Origin: Flavobacterium sp. LHD-85
Lineage (GTDB): Bacteria; Bacteroidota; Bacteroidia; Flavobacteriales; Flavobacteriaceae
Direction of reading: 5' to 3'
DNA: 64,000 nt
NCBI RefSeq assembly: GCF_030929595.1
Contig: NZ_JAVFVR010000001.1
Location: 1,178,001 to 1,242,000 of the forward strand
The notes below the pieces were generated by a model, which saw only the letters and a program-made list of their open reading frames with translations, ran no database searches and was not told the DNA's origin. The translations under genes and the position numbers were made by a program. Shown in pieces: positions 34,917-43,977 of this stretch. Numbering within the stretch: position 1 is the stretch's first letter; every line of letters begins with the position of its first letter.

Positions 34917-36092
34917 TTAAATAATCGCAGTTTCGTCTTCATGGTGGTGAGCGTGATCATGATCTTGAACAGCCATACCAATAAACAATGATGATAACAT
35001 TGTGAAGATAAACGCTTGTAAAAATGCAACCAAAATTTCAATAACAGAGATAAACAAAGTTAATCCTAATGAGATTGGTAAATCTGCTGCTAAATTTTTT
35101 CCAACAAAGATCATTGCAATTAAACTCATAATTACTACGTGACCTGCAGTAATGTTTGCATACAAACGAATTAATAATGCGAATGGTTTTGTTAATGTTC
35201 CTAAAATCTCAATTGGAGCTAAGATAATTTTCATTGGAACTGGAACTCCTGGCATCCAGAAGATGTGTCCCCAATAATCTTTGTTTGCACTAAATTGAGT
35301 GATGATAAACGTAAATGCTGCTAAACAAACTGTAATAGCAATATTTCCTGTTACGTTGATTCCTAGTGGAGTCATTCCCAATAAATTTAAAATCCAAACA
35401 AAGAAAAATACAGTTAATAGGTAACCCATATATTTACGGTATTTTTTCTCTCCAATATTTGGAACTGCGATTTCGTCTCTAATGAAAATTACTAGTGGTT
35501 CTAAAACTCTACCAAATCCTGTTGGGATCGGTCCTTTTTTATATGATTTTGCTAAACCAGTAAACATGAAGAACAATAATACTGATACGAAAAGCATTGA
35601 AACAACATTTTTAGTAATTGAAAAGTCTAATGGTTTTTCGTTTGATGGATGACCGTGCTCATCAAGTGTAACTGTTCCGGCAGCATCTGTTTTGTAAATT
35701 TTACCATGAACTAATTTGTAGTAGCTACCATCAACTTCTGCAACTGTTTCTCCGAAGTGGAATTTTGAAGAAGAGAAAACTTTTAATCCACCATCAATTA
35801 AAATAACTGGTAATGAAAAACCGTAGTGCTTATTTTCTTTTTCATCTTGAAAGAAAACAAAGTCATGAGAATCTTGTAAGTGGTGATCAATAAATGCATC
35901 AACTTTTGCCTTAGGATCTAGAGCAACATGCTCTCCTTCTTCGTGAGCATTATGTGAAACTACTTTCTCTTCGTGAGTCGTTTCAGTTTGAACATGCGTC
36001 GAATCATTCTCTTGATTTGCAAAACCCATAATAGGTAGAGAAGCTACAAAAGCTGCAAGAATAAAGCTGAGTGGTTTGTTTGAAATCACCAT
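34917..36092 (-). CDS. atpB: F0F1 ATP synthase subunit a
   Basis: A 391-residue a subunit, longer than the usual ~270. Residues 1-150 form an extra N-terminal region beginning with a signal-like helix (ending in IMGFANQ) and an acidic/His-rich stretch. The membrane core follows with the essential Arg helix in TKPFALLIRLYANITAGHVV. The C-terminus ends in a His/Asp-rich tail (DHDHAHHHEDE). The extended N-terminus is common in Bacteroidota. A promoter (36135-36162) lies just upstream, so this gene probably heads the ATP synthase transcript. Confidence 0.95.
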   Translation of the reverse strand: MVISNKPLSFILAAFVASLPIMGFANQENDSTHVQTETTHEEKVVSHNAHEEGEHVALDPKAKVDAFIDHHLQDSHDFVFFQDEKENKHYGFSLPVILIDGGLKVFSSSKFHFGETVAEVDGSYYKLVHGKIYKTDAAGTVTLDEHGHPSNEKPLDFSITKNVVSMLFVSVLLFFMFTGLAKSYKKGPIPTGFGRVLEPLVIFIRDEIAVPNIGEKKYRKYMGYLLTVFFFVWILNLLGMTPLGINVTGNIAITVCLAAFTFIITQFSANKDYWGHIFWMPGVPVPMKIILAPIEILGTLTKPFALLIRLYANITAGHVVIMSLIAMIFVGKNLAADLPISLGLTLFISVIEILVAFLQAFIFTMLSSLFIGMAVQDHDHAHHHEDETAII

Positions 36093-36134
36093 ATCGTGGA
36101 AAATCTTATTTTTTTACGTTTCTAAAATTTGGTG

Positions 36135-36162
36135 CAAAGGTACATTTTTTATTAATATTCAA
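36135..36162 (-). promoter_or_regulatory. Promoter of the ATP synthase operon
   Basis: On the minus strand TTG (36160-36162) and TACCTTTG (36135-36142) are 17 bases apart, matching TTG/TAnnTTTG. The leader to the atpB ATG would be about 35 bases. Confidence 0.7.
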
Positions 36163-36210
36163 AAGGATATGAAAAATTATTTTTAAACCTTGTTTTAAAG
36201 AATTGTTATT

Positions 36211-36603
36211 TTAACGCTTTCCATTTAATAATCGGACAGTTAAAAGCGTCTGAAATAACAAAAACAGCACAAAAGTTATAAAAAAACTAACTTTTTCAAC
36301 ATCACTTTCTCCGGTTTTGTTTTTTAAGATTGGTTGAAGAGCTAAATAGGCTAATAACATTTGTGTAAAAGTTCCGAACAGAAATGCCATTCCGACAATT
36401 TCAAAATTCTTCTTTTTTACTACTAATAATATAAGGTATAATAAAGACGAAATTGCGAAGAAAGAAAAATACAGTAATTCTAAACTGTAATGAAAGTTCT
36501 CCATGCTAATTTCACTAAAGAAAAAAACTGCTTTATGAATAATATATGTTCCTAAAGCAAGACATAACAAATAAAAAAACGGTTTGTAATTTTTTGTAAG
36601 CAT
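36211..36603 (-). CDS. Four-helix membrane protein next to atpB (AtpI-like position)
   Basis: A 130-residue protein with four hydrophobic segments (about residues 9-28, 40-60, 68-88 and 103-123). I start at ATG 36603 rather than a TTG seven codons upstream. It lies between the AtpZ-like gene and atpB, where AtpI-type assembly factors occur, and may belong to a flavobacterial family of uncharacterised membrane proteins (DUF6168-like). No sequence motif proves a role. Assistance in c-ring assembly is a guess from position. Confidence 0.65.
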   Translation of the reverse strand: MLTKNYKPFFYLLCLALGTYIIHKAVFFFSEISMENFHYSLELLYFSFFAISSLLYLILLVVKKKNFEIVGMAFLFGTFTQMLLAYLALQPILKNKTGESDVEKVSFFITFVLFLLFQTLLTVRLLNGKR

Positions 36604-36662
36604 TCGAAATAATTTTTTGCACAAAGATGCAACTTTTATCTCAAGACGTTTTTATTTATAAA

Positions 36663-36890
36663 CTACTTTGTTTTATTGATATCATTTACTTGTCGGATTA
36701 CATTGTATAATGCAACTCCAACACCGGCTAATACAAAAATGGTGTTATAATATACTTTTGGACTTGGGTGTTTCTCGTCGAGCCAGGTTCCAAAATAGGA
36801 AAATACAAAAATGATTACTCCCATTTGAAAGGGAATATTAATAAATGCCAACCATTTATTTCTTCTATCATTATTCGGTTCCTTTTCCAT
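36663..36890 (-). CDS. AtpZ/AtpI-like F0F1-ATPase assembly protein
   Basis: A 75-residue protein with two membrane helices (about 14-33 and 45-64) and the family pattern LAFINIPFQMGVIIFVFSYF, GTWLDEKHPSPKVYYN. It matches the AtpZ type (putative F0F1-ATPase subunit, Ca2+/Mg2+ transporter-like) found at the start of many atp operons. Its 5' end overlaps the bactofilin gene by 20 bases, so the two are translationally linked. Longer AtpI is absent; the next gene may cover that role. Confidence 0.82.
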   Translation of the reverse strand: MEKEPNNDRRNKWLAFINIPFQMGVIIFVFSYFGTWLDEKHPSPKVYYNTIFVLAGVGVALYNVIRQVNDINKTK

Positions 36891-37269
36891 CTTCTAGCAT
36901 GATTACAGGATTTGAATGGGCAAGCATGGTACAGGTTGCTGTGAAGTCGGCTCCTGGTTCTATCGAAAGTTTTCCTACTGCCACTTCTCCGTGAATTTGA
37001 GCAGTCGATTTAATATTAAGGGTTTCCAGAACTTTTATCTTTCCGTGAAATTCTCCTTCAATATCAGCATTATTACAAATTATTTCTCCTTTAACGGCTC
37101 CTTTGGCCCCAATCACAATTTTGCCCTGAGAAGTAAAATTTCCAATCAATTCGCCGTCTAATCTAAAATCGGCTTTAGAGACTATATCTCCTACTATTGA
37201 TGTTCCTTCAACAATTCTATTTGTTTTTCCTAATTGTTCAGTTCCATTTTTTTTTACTTTTTCAAACAT
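36871..37269 (-). CDS. Bactofilin-type polymer-forming cytoskeletal protein
   Basis: A 132-residue protein with a bactofilin beta-helix core (about residues 20-115): TSIVGDIVSKADFRLDGELI, then regularly spaced turns such as GKIVIGAKGAVKGEIICNNA. Bactofilins polymerise without nucleotide and scaffold cell-shape or envelope enzymes. Here the gene lies between sprE and the ATP synthase genes and overlaps the AtpZ-like gene by 20 bases. Whether it scaffolds the gliding or secretion machinery is unknown. Confidence 0.88.
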   Translation of the reverse strand: MFEKVKKNGTEQLGKTNRIVEGTSIVGDIVSKADFRLDGELIGNFTSQGKIVIGAKGAVKGEIICNNADIEGEFHGKIKVLETLNIKSTAQIHGEVAVGKLSIEPGADFTATCTMLAHSNPVIMLEDGKGTE

Positions 37270-37281
37270 GGCGGTTAAGAT

Positions 37282-39894
37282 TTAAGGGGTTTTGGGGGCC
37301 AAGTATGCGTCCAAATTCTTTTTGATCTGAACGATCTTGTAATTATCATTTGATATTATTATTGCTTGATCTGGGATTTTATATTTCTTATCATCTCTGA
37401 AAACTCCTGCAATATCATTTGCATAAGCTTCAGATTTTAAACCATGAATAACTACAAAACTTTCTGTTTTATTGTATTTATCCAAAGATGTTGTCAATCT
37501 TTCGTAGTTTTCAACTAATAAAAACACTCTAATTGCTTCTTCGATTCTTTTAACCGCTTTTGTATCACTATTAGAAACACGATATGCAATTTTCCAATTT
37601 TTAGTGTCTGTCGTTGTAAAATTAAGTTTCTCTAAAACAGGAACTTGTTTCTCTAGAATTTCTCTAGCATTTCTACCTTCCTCACTATTCGGATAGTTGT
37701 CTGCCACATTCTCAAGTCCTTTTTTATAAGCATCTAAACCATATACTTTTCCTAACGTGTTCGCTTTTAGCAATTCGTATTTAGAAACAATATCATCGCC
37801 AGAATATTGGTTAATTAGATTGTCAATATTGGCTAAAACTTCATCAAATTTTTCTTCTTCAAAAAGTTTATACCATTTTTGATATTCTTTGTCCGGACTA
37901 GAATTTGAATTGTCTTCTTTATTATTTAAGATGTGGGCATATCTCGAATCTGGATATTTCGAAGAAATCTCTGCTTTCATGGCTTCTGCTTTTGCAGGAT
38001 CTGTAATTTGATAAATTTTATACAAATTATACATAGATGGCAATACCAGTTTTTCTTCAGGATTATTCTGAAGTAATTGTTCTAGTTTATCGCTGGCCAA
38101 ATTATATTCTTTAAACTTCTCCTTATATATAAGACCTAACTGGTAATATGAAAAATTACGTTCTTTACCAATACTGTCCATCGCTGCTTGCGAAGTTGGA
38201 AGCTGTTTTACATAATATTCTACAGTATATTTTTCTTGTACTATTGTATCATTCAATGCATTGGCAACTTCTTTGGTAGCAATTGTATCATTCATTGCAT
38301 CATTATTGGCTCCTTTTATTCCAGCCAATCTCCAGTTTCCACCCATAGTTCTGCTGCCCCACATTTTTTTAAACTGCAGTTTTCCATAAGCAACAGTTGT
38401 CGGATTATAAAAATAGAATGTACTTGCATTGTCATTTCCGCCTGGAGGCATTCCAATTCCTTCTGTTTCAACTGGTTTACCTAAAGAATTAGGATTAACT
38501 GCTTCGTTTCCTGAAATTTCCGACTGAGAATTTCGATCGATATTGGCTAATCGTTCTTTTTCTTTTTCCTCAAAAAGTCTTTTCGCTTCGTCTTTCTTTT
38601 TAAGTTCGGCTATATAATTTTCGAAATAATCTTTCTTTTCATTTGGCGGCAGATTGTATACTTTAATAATACTATCGTTGCGTTTTGCAATAGCTTCGTA
38701 TTTTATTACGTCATCAAGATTCTTTCTGTTTTTTTCTATAAAAGCAAATTCTCGAGTTTTAGGATCTAACTTTACCAAAGTACTGTCGTAATACTTCGCT
38801 GCCATCGAATAATCTGTGTTTTTAAAATACATGTTTCCAATGTTTCTGTAAGCAGAAGCCATCAAATATGGGTCTTTTGATTTTCTTCCTAACGATTTAT
38901 TGTAGAACAACAATGCATTTTCTTGGTCTTTATTTTTCTCAAAGAAAACTCCCATTTCATAAAACAAAAGGTCATAATATGGACGGTTCTCTCTATCTTC
39001 TACCAGTTTATTGTAGGCTTCAATAAACATATTCTTATCGCCATTTTCATAATCAAACATCTGTGCTTTTTTCGCGTAAGCGTGCATCATATACTTACGA
39101 TCTGCTTTTCTGTTTAAATCAATTACGGCATTATAAAAATAAATGGCGCTGTCACGCTGTCCTTCTGCCTGATACATCTGGCCAAGGATAAAACGATATC
39201 TCGCACGTTCTTCGTTACTTTTAGTAAATTGCTCCGCAACTTTAAGTTTAGTAACGGCGCTATCTTTTTGTTCTAAATTTAGATAAGCTTCTGCCAAAAG
39301 CGCATTTGCATCTGCATAAGTCTGCTTATCTAAATCTGTTTTTTTAAGTAATATTTTTATGTTTTTAAGAGCAATTGCATCATTACCTAAACGCATATTG
39401 GTTTTCTCGCGCCAGATTTTTGCTGTATAAATATTATTGCTTTCTGGATACTTGTATAAAATATAATTGAAAGCCTCAATTGCCGGAATAAAACGCTGAT
39501 CATAGTATCTTGCTTTCCCAAGCATAAGATACGCTTCATCCATCTGCCAGTTTCTTTCTCTTCCTCCAATATTCATAGAGTGCTTTTGAATGGCTTTTGT
39601 AGCTTTTGTTTCTGCCAGTTCAAAATCTGGGTTTTTAGCTTTTTCGCCTTCAGAAAAATTTTCATCAAACTGCATTTTTTCAATTGGCAGCAGTTTCCAA
39701 AAATTATCTTCATTATTGGCCTGAATAGATTTTAAGCCTTTATCTAGGCCAATTCCCCCATTATAAAGAATATTATATTTTGTCCCAATCGAGTGAGAAC
39801 TTCGAGCCAAAAAAGTATTTTTTTTGGTAGAACAAGCTATCAAAAAGAATAAAAAAATGGGAATAAAACTATATTTAAGAGTATTCTTTTTCAA
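37282..39894 (-). CDS. sprE: TPR lipoprotein SprE/PorW of gliding motility and type IX secretion
   Basis: An 870-residue lipoprotein (signal with lipobox LIAC, Cys21) filled with TPR units in residues 110-400 and 560-720. This composition, length and location beside the atp cluster agree with SprE of Flavobacterium johnsoniae and PorW of Porphyromonas gingivalis, which are required for type IX secretion and gliding. The start codon is TTG at 39892-39894: the frame has a stop five codons upstream and no ATG before the signal peptide. The downstream bactofilin gene follows by 12 bases. Confidence 0.82.
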   Translation of the reverse strand: MKKNTLKYSFIPIFLFFLIACSTKKNTFLARSSHSIGTKYNILYNGGIGLDKGLKSIQANNEDNFWKLLPIEKMQFDENFSEGEKAKNPDFELAETKATKAIQKHSMNIGGRERNWQMDEAYLMLGKARYYDQRFIPAIEAFNYILYKYPESNNIYTAKIWREKTNMRLGNDAIALKNIKILLKKTDLDKQTYADANALLAEAYLNLEQKDSAVTKLKVAEQFTKSNEERARYRFILGQMYQAEGQRDSAIYFYNAVIDLNRKADRKYMMHAYAKKAQMFDYENGDKNMFIEAYNKLVEDRENRPYYDLLFYEMGVFFEKNKDQENALLFYNKSLGRKSKDPYLMASAYRNIGNMYFKNTDYSMAAKYYDSTLVKLDPKTREFAFIEKNRKNLDDVIKYEAIAKRNDSIIKVYNLPPNEKKDYFENYIAELKKKDEAKRLFEEKEKERLANIDRNSQSEISGNEAVNPNSLGKPVETEGIGMPPGGNDNASTFYFYNPTTVAYGKLQFKKMWGSRTMGGNWRLAGIKGANNDAMNDTIATKEVANALNDTIVQEKYTVEYYVKQLPTSQAAMDSIGKERNFSYYQLGLIYKEKFKEYNLASDKLEQLLQNNPEEKLVLPSMYNLYKIYQITDPAKAEAMKAEISSKYPDSRYAHILNNKEDNSNSSPDKEYQKWYKLFEEEKFDEVLANIDNLINQYSGDDIVSKYELLKANTLGKVYGLDAYKKGLENVADNYPNSEEGRNAREILEKQVPVLEKLNFTTTDTKNWKIAYRVSNSDTKAVKRIEEAIRVFLLVENYERLTTSLDKYNKTESFVVIHGLKSEAYANDIAGVFRDDKKYKIPDQAIIISNDNYKIVQIKKNLDAYLAPKTP

Positions 39895-39984
39895 TAGAAA
39901 AGAGTTTAAAACACATAACTACTAAAAACCAATTTTAGTATAATCACTTGTAAAAATACGCTTCTTTTTGAAATATAGAAATTC

Positions 39985-40680
39985 TTACACAGCAAAAAAT
40001 AATTCTAGTTCTTGTAAGGTCTCTTTTGAGGTCTGAATATCTTTAACAATTTCTCCTTTATTTAGAGCTACAATTCGATCACAAACCTCCACCGTATGCT
40101 GTAAATCGTGACTTGAGACCAAAACTGTTACATTTGGATCATCTGCTAATTCTCTGATTATTTTTTTTAATCGGCTAACTGTTGTTGGATCTAAATTTGC
40201 AAAAGGTTCGTCTAAAATTACAACTTCAGGATTACCAATAAGTGTGGCAATAATACCCACTTTTTTCTGATTTCCTTTAGAAAGGTCGCGAAGGTATTTT
40301 TTGTTCTTTAAAATTTCTCCGTTAAAAAACTCTTCGTGTTTTGCTAACAATGCATCAATATCTGCCTTGTTCTGATTGCGTAAATCGCCAATAAAATAAA
40401 AGTATTCTTCTGGAGTTAAATATCCGATAAGGAAATTTTCATCTAAAAATGATCCCGTGAAAGATTTCCAATTCTCACTTGCATTTACTTGAATATCATT
40501 ACTTTTTATATGTCCGGTTGAAGGTTGGATTAGATCTAAAAGCAAACTGAAGAAAGTTGTTTTTCCTGCTCCATTATTTCCTACCAACCCGAAACTTTGT
40601 CCTTTTGGAATTTCTAGATCACTAATATTTAAAACTGTTGTTCCGTTGTATGTTTTTGAAAGCTGATTTACTTGTATCAT
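39985..40680 (-). CDS. ABC transporter ATP-binding protein
   Basis: A 231-residue ABC ATPase with Walker A (GNNGAGKTTFF, about residue 34), signature-like LSKGNQKKVG, Walker B and D-loop (VVILDEPFANLDP) and the H-loop in VLVSSHDLQH. It pairs with the membrane protein encoded just upstream, 47 bases away. Substrate unknown; the pair type (CcmA-like ATPase plus DUF5687-like permease) is common in flavobacteria. Confidence 0.92.
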   Translation of the reverse strand: MIQVNQLSKTYNGTTVLNISDLEIPKGQSFGLVGNNGAGKTTFFSLLLDLIQPSTGHIKSNDIQVNASENWKSFTGSFLDENFLIGYLTPEEYFYFIGDLRNQNKADIDALLAKHEEFFNGEILKNKKYLRDLSKGNQKKVGIIATLIGNPEVVILDEPFANLDPTTVSRLKKIIRELADDPNVTVLVSSHDLQHTVEVCDRIVALNKGEIVKDIQTSKETLQELELFFAV

Positions 40681-40727
40681 GGTAATTGTTGATTTTAGAT
40701 TAATTATCTAATTGACTCCTTTTCTAA

Positions 40728-42188
40728 TTAATTCTTTTGTTTGTATGCACTAATCGTACTGTATTTCTCAATTTTGTATCTTTTTTCGATTAGAGAAAAT
40801 ACTTTTTCTTTGAAGATAAATCCTAAAATTCCTGCTCCGGCTACCAAGCTTAACGCCACGGTTTTATCTGCAAAATGTAATCCGAGCCAATACAATACTA
40901 AAGGCAGAAATATTTTTGGCAAAGACAAAAGCATCGAATTCACATTAAAGGCTTTTTTATCTCCAAAAGCTCCACCGGCGTTACTCAAATCAATTGGAGT
41001 TTTTGTAAAAGCTCCGCCTAAAAGCACCAAATGAGAATTGACTCCGATATTATAAATCGCTCCAACGACAATAGTTAAATATACTTCCCATCCATACAAA
41101 AGATAAAAAGAAGCCAAAATGGTAGAAATAAAAGTAGCAATTACAATAAGCCACCATTTTGCGGTAATGTAACCTCTATACGGAATATTTTGCGTCATCA
41201 TTAATTGATAATACGAACTGTCCCAGCTTGGCACAAACTGTCCAAAGACAAATAGAAATCCTCCTGAAACAAATATTCCAGCAAAAATTTGCATAGCAGG
41301 CGGCTGGTGCGTATTTCCGAAAAAAATCAATCCATAGAATAAAAAGATCACACTCATAACTATGGTGGTTTTTGACCTTTTGTTTCTTTTGATAAGTTTT
41401 ATGTCGTTTTTAAGAAAAGTCCCCAAAGTACCAAATTGATTCAGCCAAGTCAGATTTTCTGTTGACGCCACGTCATGTTTTATAGAAAGGCCTGCATCTA
41501 GGTATAAATTCTTTTCGAAGTATTTAAAAGTAAAAATATAAAGTCCGATTAATATTAAAATCGGAATTAAAAACACTCCGTCAATATCATAGAAATTTTG
41601 AAAAAGTGGAGTTGTGAATAGAGTAATATCAAATAACTTATAATATTGTGCACCTCCTAAAACTACTATCAATACTACAAATACAGCAAATAATCTGTCA
41701 ATATTGCTCAAGATAATATTCAGGAAATTATTAATGTATATCATGGCCATTATTCCTAAATGCCAGAAAATAATTTCAACAACATCATATCCGTTCAAAA
41801 TTAATACAACAGAAAACGGAATAAAAAATAAAGCATGTACCCAGTTAAAAAAAGACAAAGCCGTTTTGCCCAAAGAAAAATGAACAATTGTTGGTTTCTT
41901 AAAAGGGAGAACCAATAACGGTTTAATATTTAAAACAGGTATTGACTGCAATAACAATCGAATTATTAAATCTAAAAGAAAATAGTAAAAAAGAAACTTA
42001 TTGACTGTTACTAATGGTTCCAATTTCATATCCTTTAGAACATAAAATGCCCCAACGCCCATTGCGACAAAAATTAATGAAAAATAGATCATCAAAAAAC
42101 CTATTATAATTTTCATTGTCAGGTTTTTACCGAATGATGCCGACCTAATAAAAGCCTTCCATTCGAGGTAAATAAACTTCTTAATCAT
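40728..42188 (-). CDS. ABC-type membrane component (DUF5687-like)
   Basis: A 486-residue protein with about 12 hydrophobic segments, starting IKKFIYLEWKAFIRSASFGK. It resembles the DUF5687 family, permease partners of an ATPase like the one encoded downstream. The segment QFVPSWDSSYYQLMMTQNI lies between helices. An efflux or lipid-related role is usual for the superfamily, but nothing in the sequence fixes the cargo. Confidence 0.8.
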   Translation of the reverse strand: MIKKFIYLEWKAFIRSASFGKNLTMKIIIGFLMIYFSLIFVAMGVGAFYVLKDMKLEPLVTVNKFLFYYFLLDLIIRLLLQSIPVLNIKPLLVLPFKKPTIVHFSLGKTALSFFNWVHALFFIPFSVVLILNGYDVVEIIFWHLGIMAMIYINNFLNIILSNIDRLFAVFVVLIVVLGGAQYYKLFDITLFTTPLFQNFYDIDGVFLIPILILIGLYIFTFKYFEKNLYLDAGLSIKHDVASTENLTWLNQFGTLGTFLKNDIKLIKRNKRSKTTIVMSVIFLFYGLIFFGNTHQPPAMQIFAGIFVSGGFLFVFGQFVPSWDSSYYQLMMTQNIPYRGYITAKWWLIVIATFISTILASFYLLYGWEVYLTIVVGAIYNIGVNSHLVLLGGAFTKTPIDLSNAGGAFGDKKAFNVNSMLLSLPKIFLPLVLYWLGLHFADKTVALSLVAGAGILGFIFKEKVFSLIEKRYKIEKYSTISAYKQKN

Positions 42189-42222
42189 GGTTTATGGTTT
42201 TAATATTTTTGTAGTAAGAGAC

Positions 42223-42301
42223 CAAATGTAGGAAAACGTTACAAAAAAAGTTAAAAAAAATAATTTCGTGCTAAACTTTTAATAGTGGTTTGCTACTTTT
42301 G
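42223..42301. promoter_or_regulatory. Divergent promoter boxes, ABC permease and reductase
   Basis: A minus-strand TACATTTG (42223-42230) precedes the permease gene and a plus-strand TACTTTTG (42294-42301) precedes the reductase ATG at 42317. Neither has a clean TTG at the -33 distance, so only the -7 boxes are supported. Confidence 0.4.
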
Positions 42302-42316
42302 CATAAAAATTCTATC

Positions 42317-43369
42317 ATGCCTTCATTCTTAAAACTTATAATTAAAGAGGTTAAACGTGAGACTGCAGATGCTGTTTCTATTCTTTTTAATGTTCCCGAA
42401 GAACTAAAATCTGACTATAATTTTATAGCAGGTCAATATATAAATTTAAAGCTAACTCTTGATAACCAAGAAATTAGACGTGCTTATTCTATTTGCTCTG
42501 CACCAGACAGTGGCGAATTAAGAATTGCCGTAAAAGCCGTAAAAAATGGTCTTTTTTCTCAGTTTGCCAATACGACACTAAAAGCAGGAGATGTTCTTGA
42601 AGTAGGTCATCCAGAAGGTAAATTTACTTTTGAACCAGATGCTGAAAGACAAAAAAACTACGCTGCATTTGCTGCAGGAAGCGGAATTACTCCAGTTCTT
42701 TCTATTATAAAGTCGGTTTTAAAAAATGAACCAAAAAGTTCATTTGTATTGGTTTACGGAAACAAAACTCCTGAAAGTACAATCTTTCATCAGGAACTTC
42801 ACGATTTACAATTACAATATGTAGGCAGATTTTTTGTGCATAATGTGTACAGCCAGGCAAAAGCTGAAAATGCTTTATTTGGAAGAATTGAAAAGTCGGC
42901 TGTAAATTTTGTTTTAAACAACAAACACAAAGAACTTCAATTTGATAAGTTTTTCCTTTGCGGACCAGAAGACATGATCAATACAGTTTCTAATGTTTTG
43001 AAAGAGAAAAATGTAAAAGAATCTGCTATCAAATTTGAGTTGTTTACCTCTTCTTCTGAAGAACATGCAATTCAGGGTTCGCAGGAAGGCCATACAAAAA
43101 TTACTGTTTTGGTAGACGATGAAGAAACTACTTTTGAGATGTCTAAAAAACAAACAATTCTAGATGCTGCTCTAAAACAAGGCGTGGATGCTCCTTATTC
43201 TTGCCAAGGCGGAATTTGCAGCAGCTGTTTAGGACGCGTTACAAAAGGAACTGCCGAAATGACGAAAAATTCTATTTTAACAGACAGCGAAATTGCTGAA
43301 GGTTTAATTTTAACTTGTCAGGCGCATCCAACATCAGAAACTATTTATATTGATTACGACGACGTCTAG
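42317..43369 (+). CDS. Ferredoxin-NADP reductase-like flavoprotein with 2Fe-2S domain (PaaE-like)
   Basis: A 350-residue three-domain oxidoreductase. FAD-binding domain (RAYSICSAP, about residue 55), NAD(P)-binding domain (FAAGSGITPVLSII, about 115, and FLCGPEDMI, about 215) and a C-terminal plant-type ferredoxin domain with PYSCQGGICSSCLGRV and LTCQAHP supplying four cysteines. This is the layout of PaaE and related hydroxylase reductases. I start at ATG 42317; an upstream start at 42290 would fall in the TAnnTTTG box. No oxygenase genes are adjacent, so its electron acceptor is open. Confidence 0.9.
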   Translation: MPSFLKLIIKEVKRETADAVSILFNVPEELKSDYNFIAGQYINLKLTLDNQEIRRAYSICSAPDSGELRIAVKAVKNGLFSQFANTTLKAGDVLEVGHPEGKFTFEPDAERQKNYAAFAAGSGITPVLSIIKSVLKNEPKSSFVLVYGNKTPESTIFHQELHDLQLQYVGRFFVHNVYSQAKAENALFGRIEKSAVNFVLNNKHKELQFDKFFLCGPEDMINTVSNVLKEKNVKESAIKFELFTSSSEEHAIQGSQEGHTKITVLVDDEETTFEMSKKQTILDAALKQGVDAPYSCQGGICSSCLGRVTKGTAEMTKNSILTDSEIAEGLILTCQAHPTSETIYIDYDDV

Positions 43370-43390
43370 TCTATAAAATTCCAATATCAA

Positions 43391-43435
43391 AAATTCCAAA
43401 TTCCAACCTAACAATTGGTGTTTGGAATTTTTTTT
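43391..43435 (+). terminator. Intrinsic terminator of the reductase gene
   Basis: AAATTCCAAA (43391-43400) pairs perfectly with TTTGGAATTT (43421-43430), followed by TTTTTG. The same GGAATTT string recurs at 43490-43505. Confidence 0.75.
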
Positions 43436-43528
43436 GTTTAATTGCATTTCTGCTCTTTGTTAAAATTTAAAACTTTGACAAAGATGTAACTTGGAATTTG
43501 GAATTTAAAAATTGAAAATTAATTGTTT

Positions 43529-43837
43529 ATGAAATCTGTACGAGAAATTTTTAGAAACAAAGAATATCTTCTGGACGAACCAGAAGTTATGAAGCTGGTT
43601 GATTACTGTGAAGAACTTCAAGACGAAATTGTTGAATTTAAATTTCAAAAAACGGACAATAAAGAACTTGCTTTACTTGATATGATCAAAGAAGTTATAA
43701 AAGGATGTGATGCCATTGAAAGAGAACAAATGGAACATGAACGATATGGTTATGACGCACCCAATTACCAAGAAACCATCGCAAATCTAAAAAGCTATAT
43801 TTATCGTCGCTGCCGTGATGAGAAGATTTGGCTGTAA
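43529..43837 (+). CDS. Conserved hypothetical small acidic protein
   Basis: A 102-residue soluble protein, rich in Glu and Lys, predicted mostly helical (VMKLVDYCEELQDEIVEFKF, then LDMIKEVIKGCDAIEREQME), ending YIYRRCRDEKIWL. I start at ATG 43529 and not the TTG two codons earlier. No domain is recognised, but the composition is that of a real gene and the frame is well used. Function unknown. Confidence 0.7.
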   Translation: MKSVREIFRNKEYLLDEPEVMKLVDYCEELQDEIVEFKFQKTDNKELALLDMIKEVIKGCDAIEREQMEHERYGYDAPNYQETIANLKSYIYRRCRDEKIWL

Positions 43838-43977
43838 TTGAAATAAAAGCAAAAATTTATCGAAATATTGCCGATTTTTCATTAAATTAGAGGTATGATT
43901 ATAGTAATCTCAATCTCATCGCTTGAGAATTTGCAGAGCTAAATCAAATTTGTCAAACATTTAAAACATTAAATATC

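Noticed and set aside
36135-36162. Riboswitch in the leader of atpB
   Set aside because: The leader is only about 35 bases from the promoter to the ATG, too short for a riboswitch.
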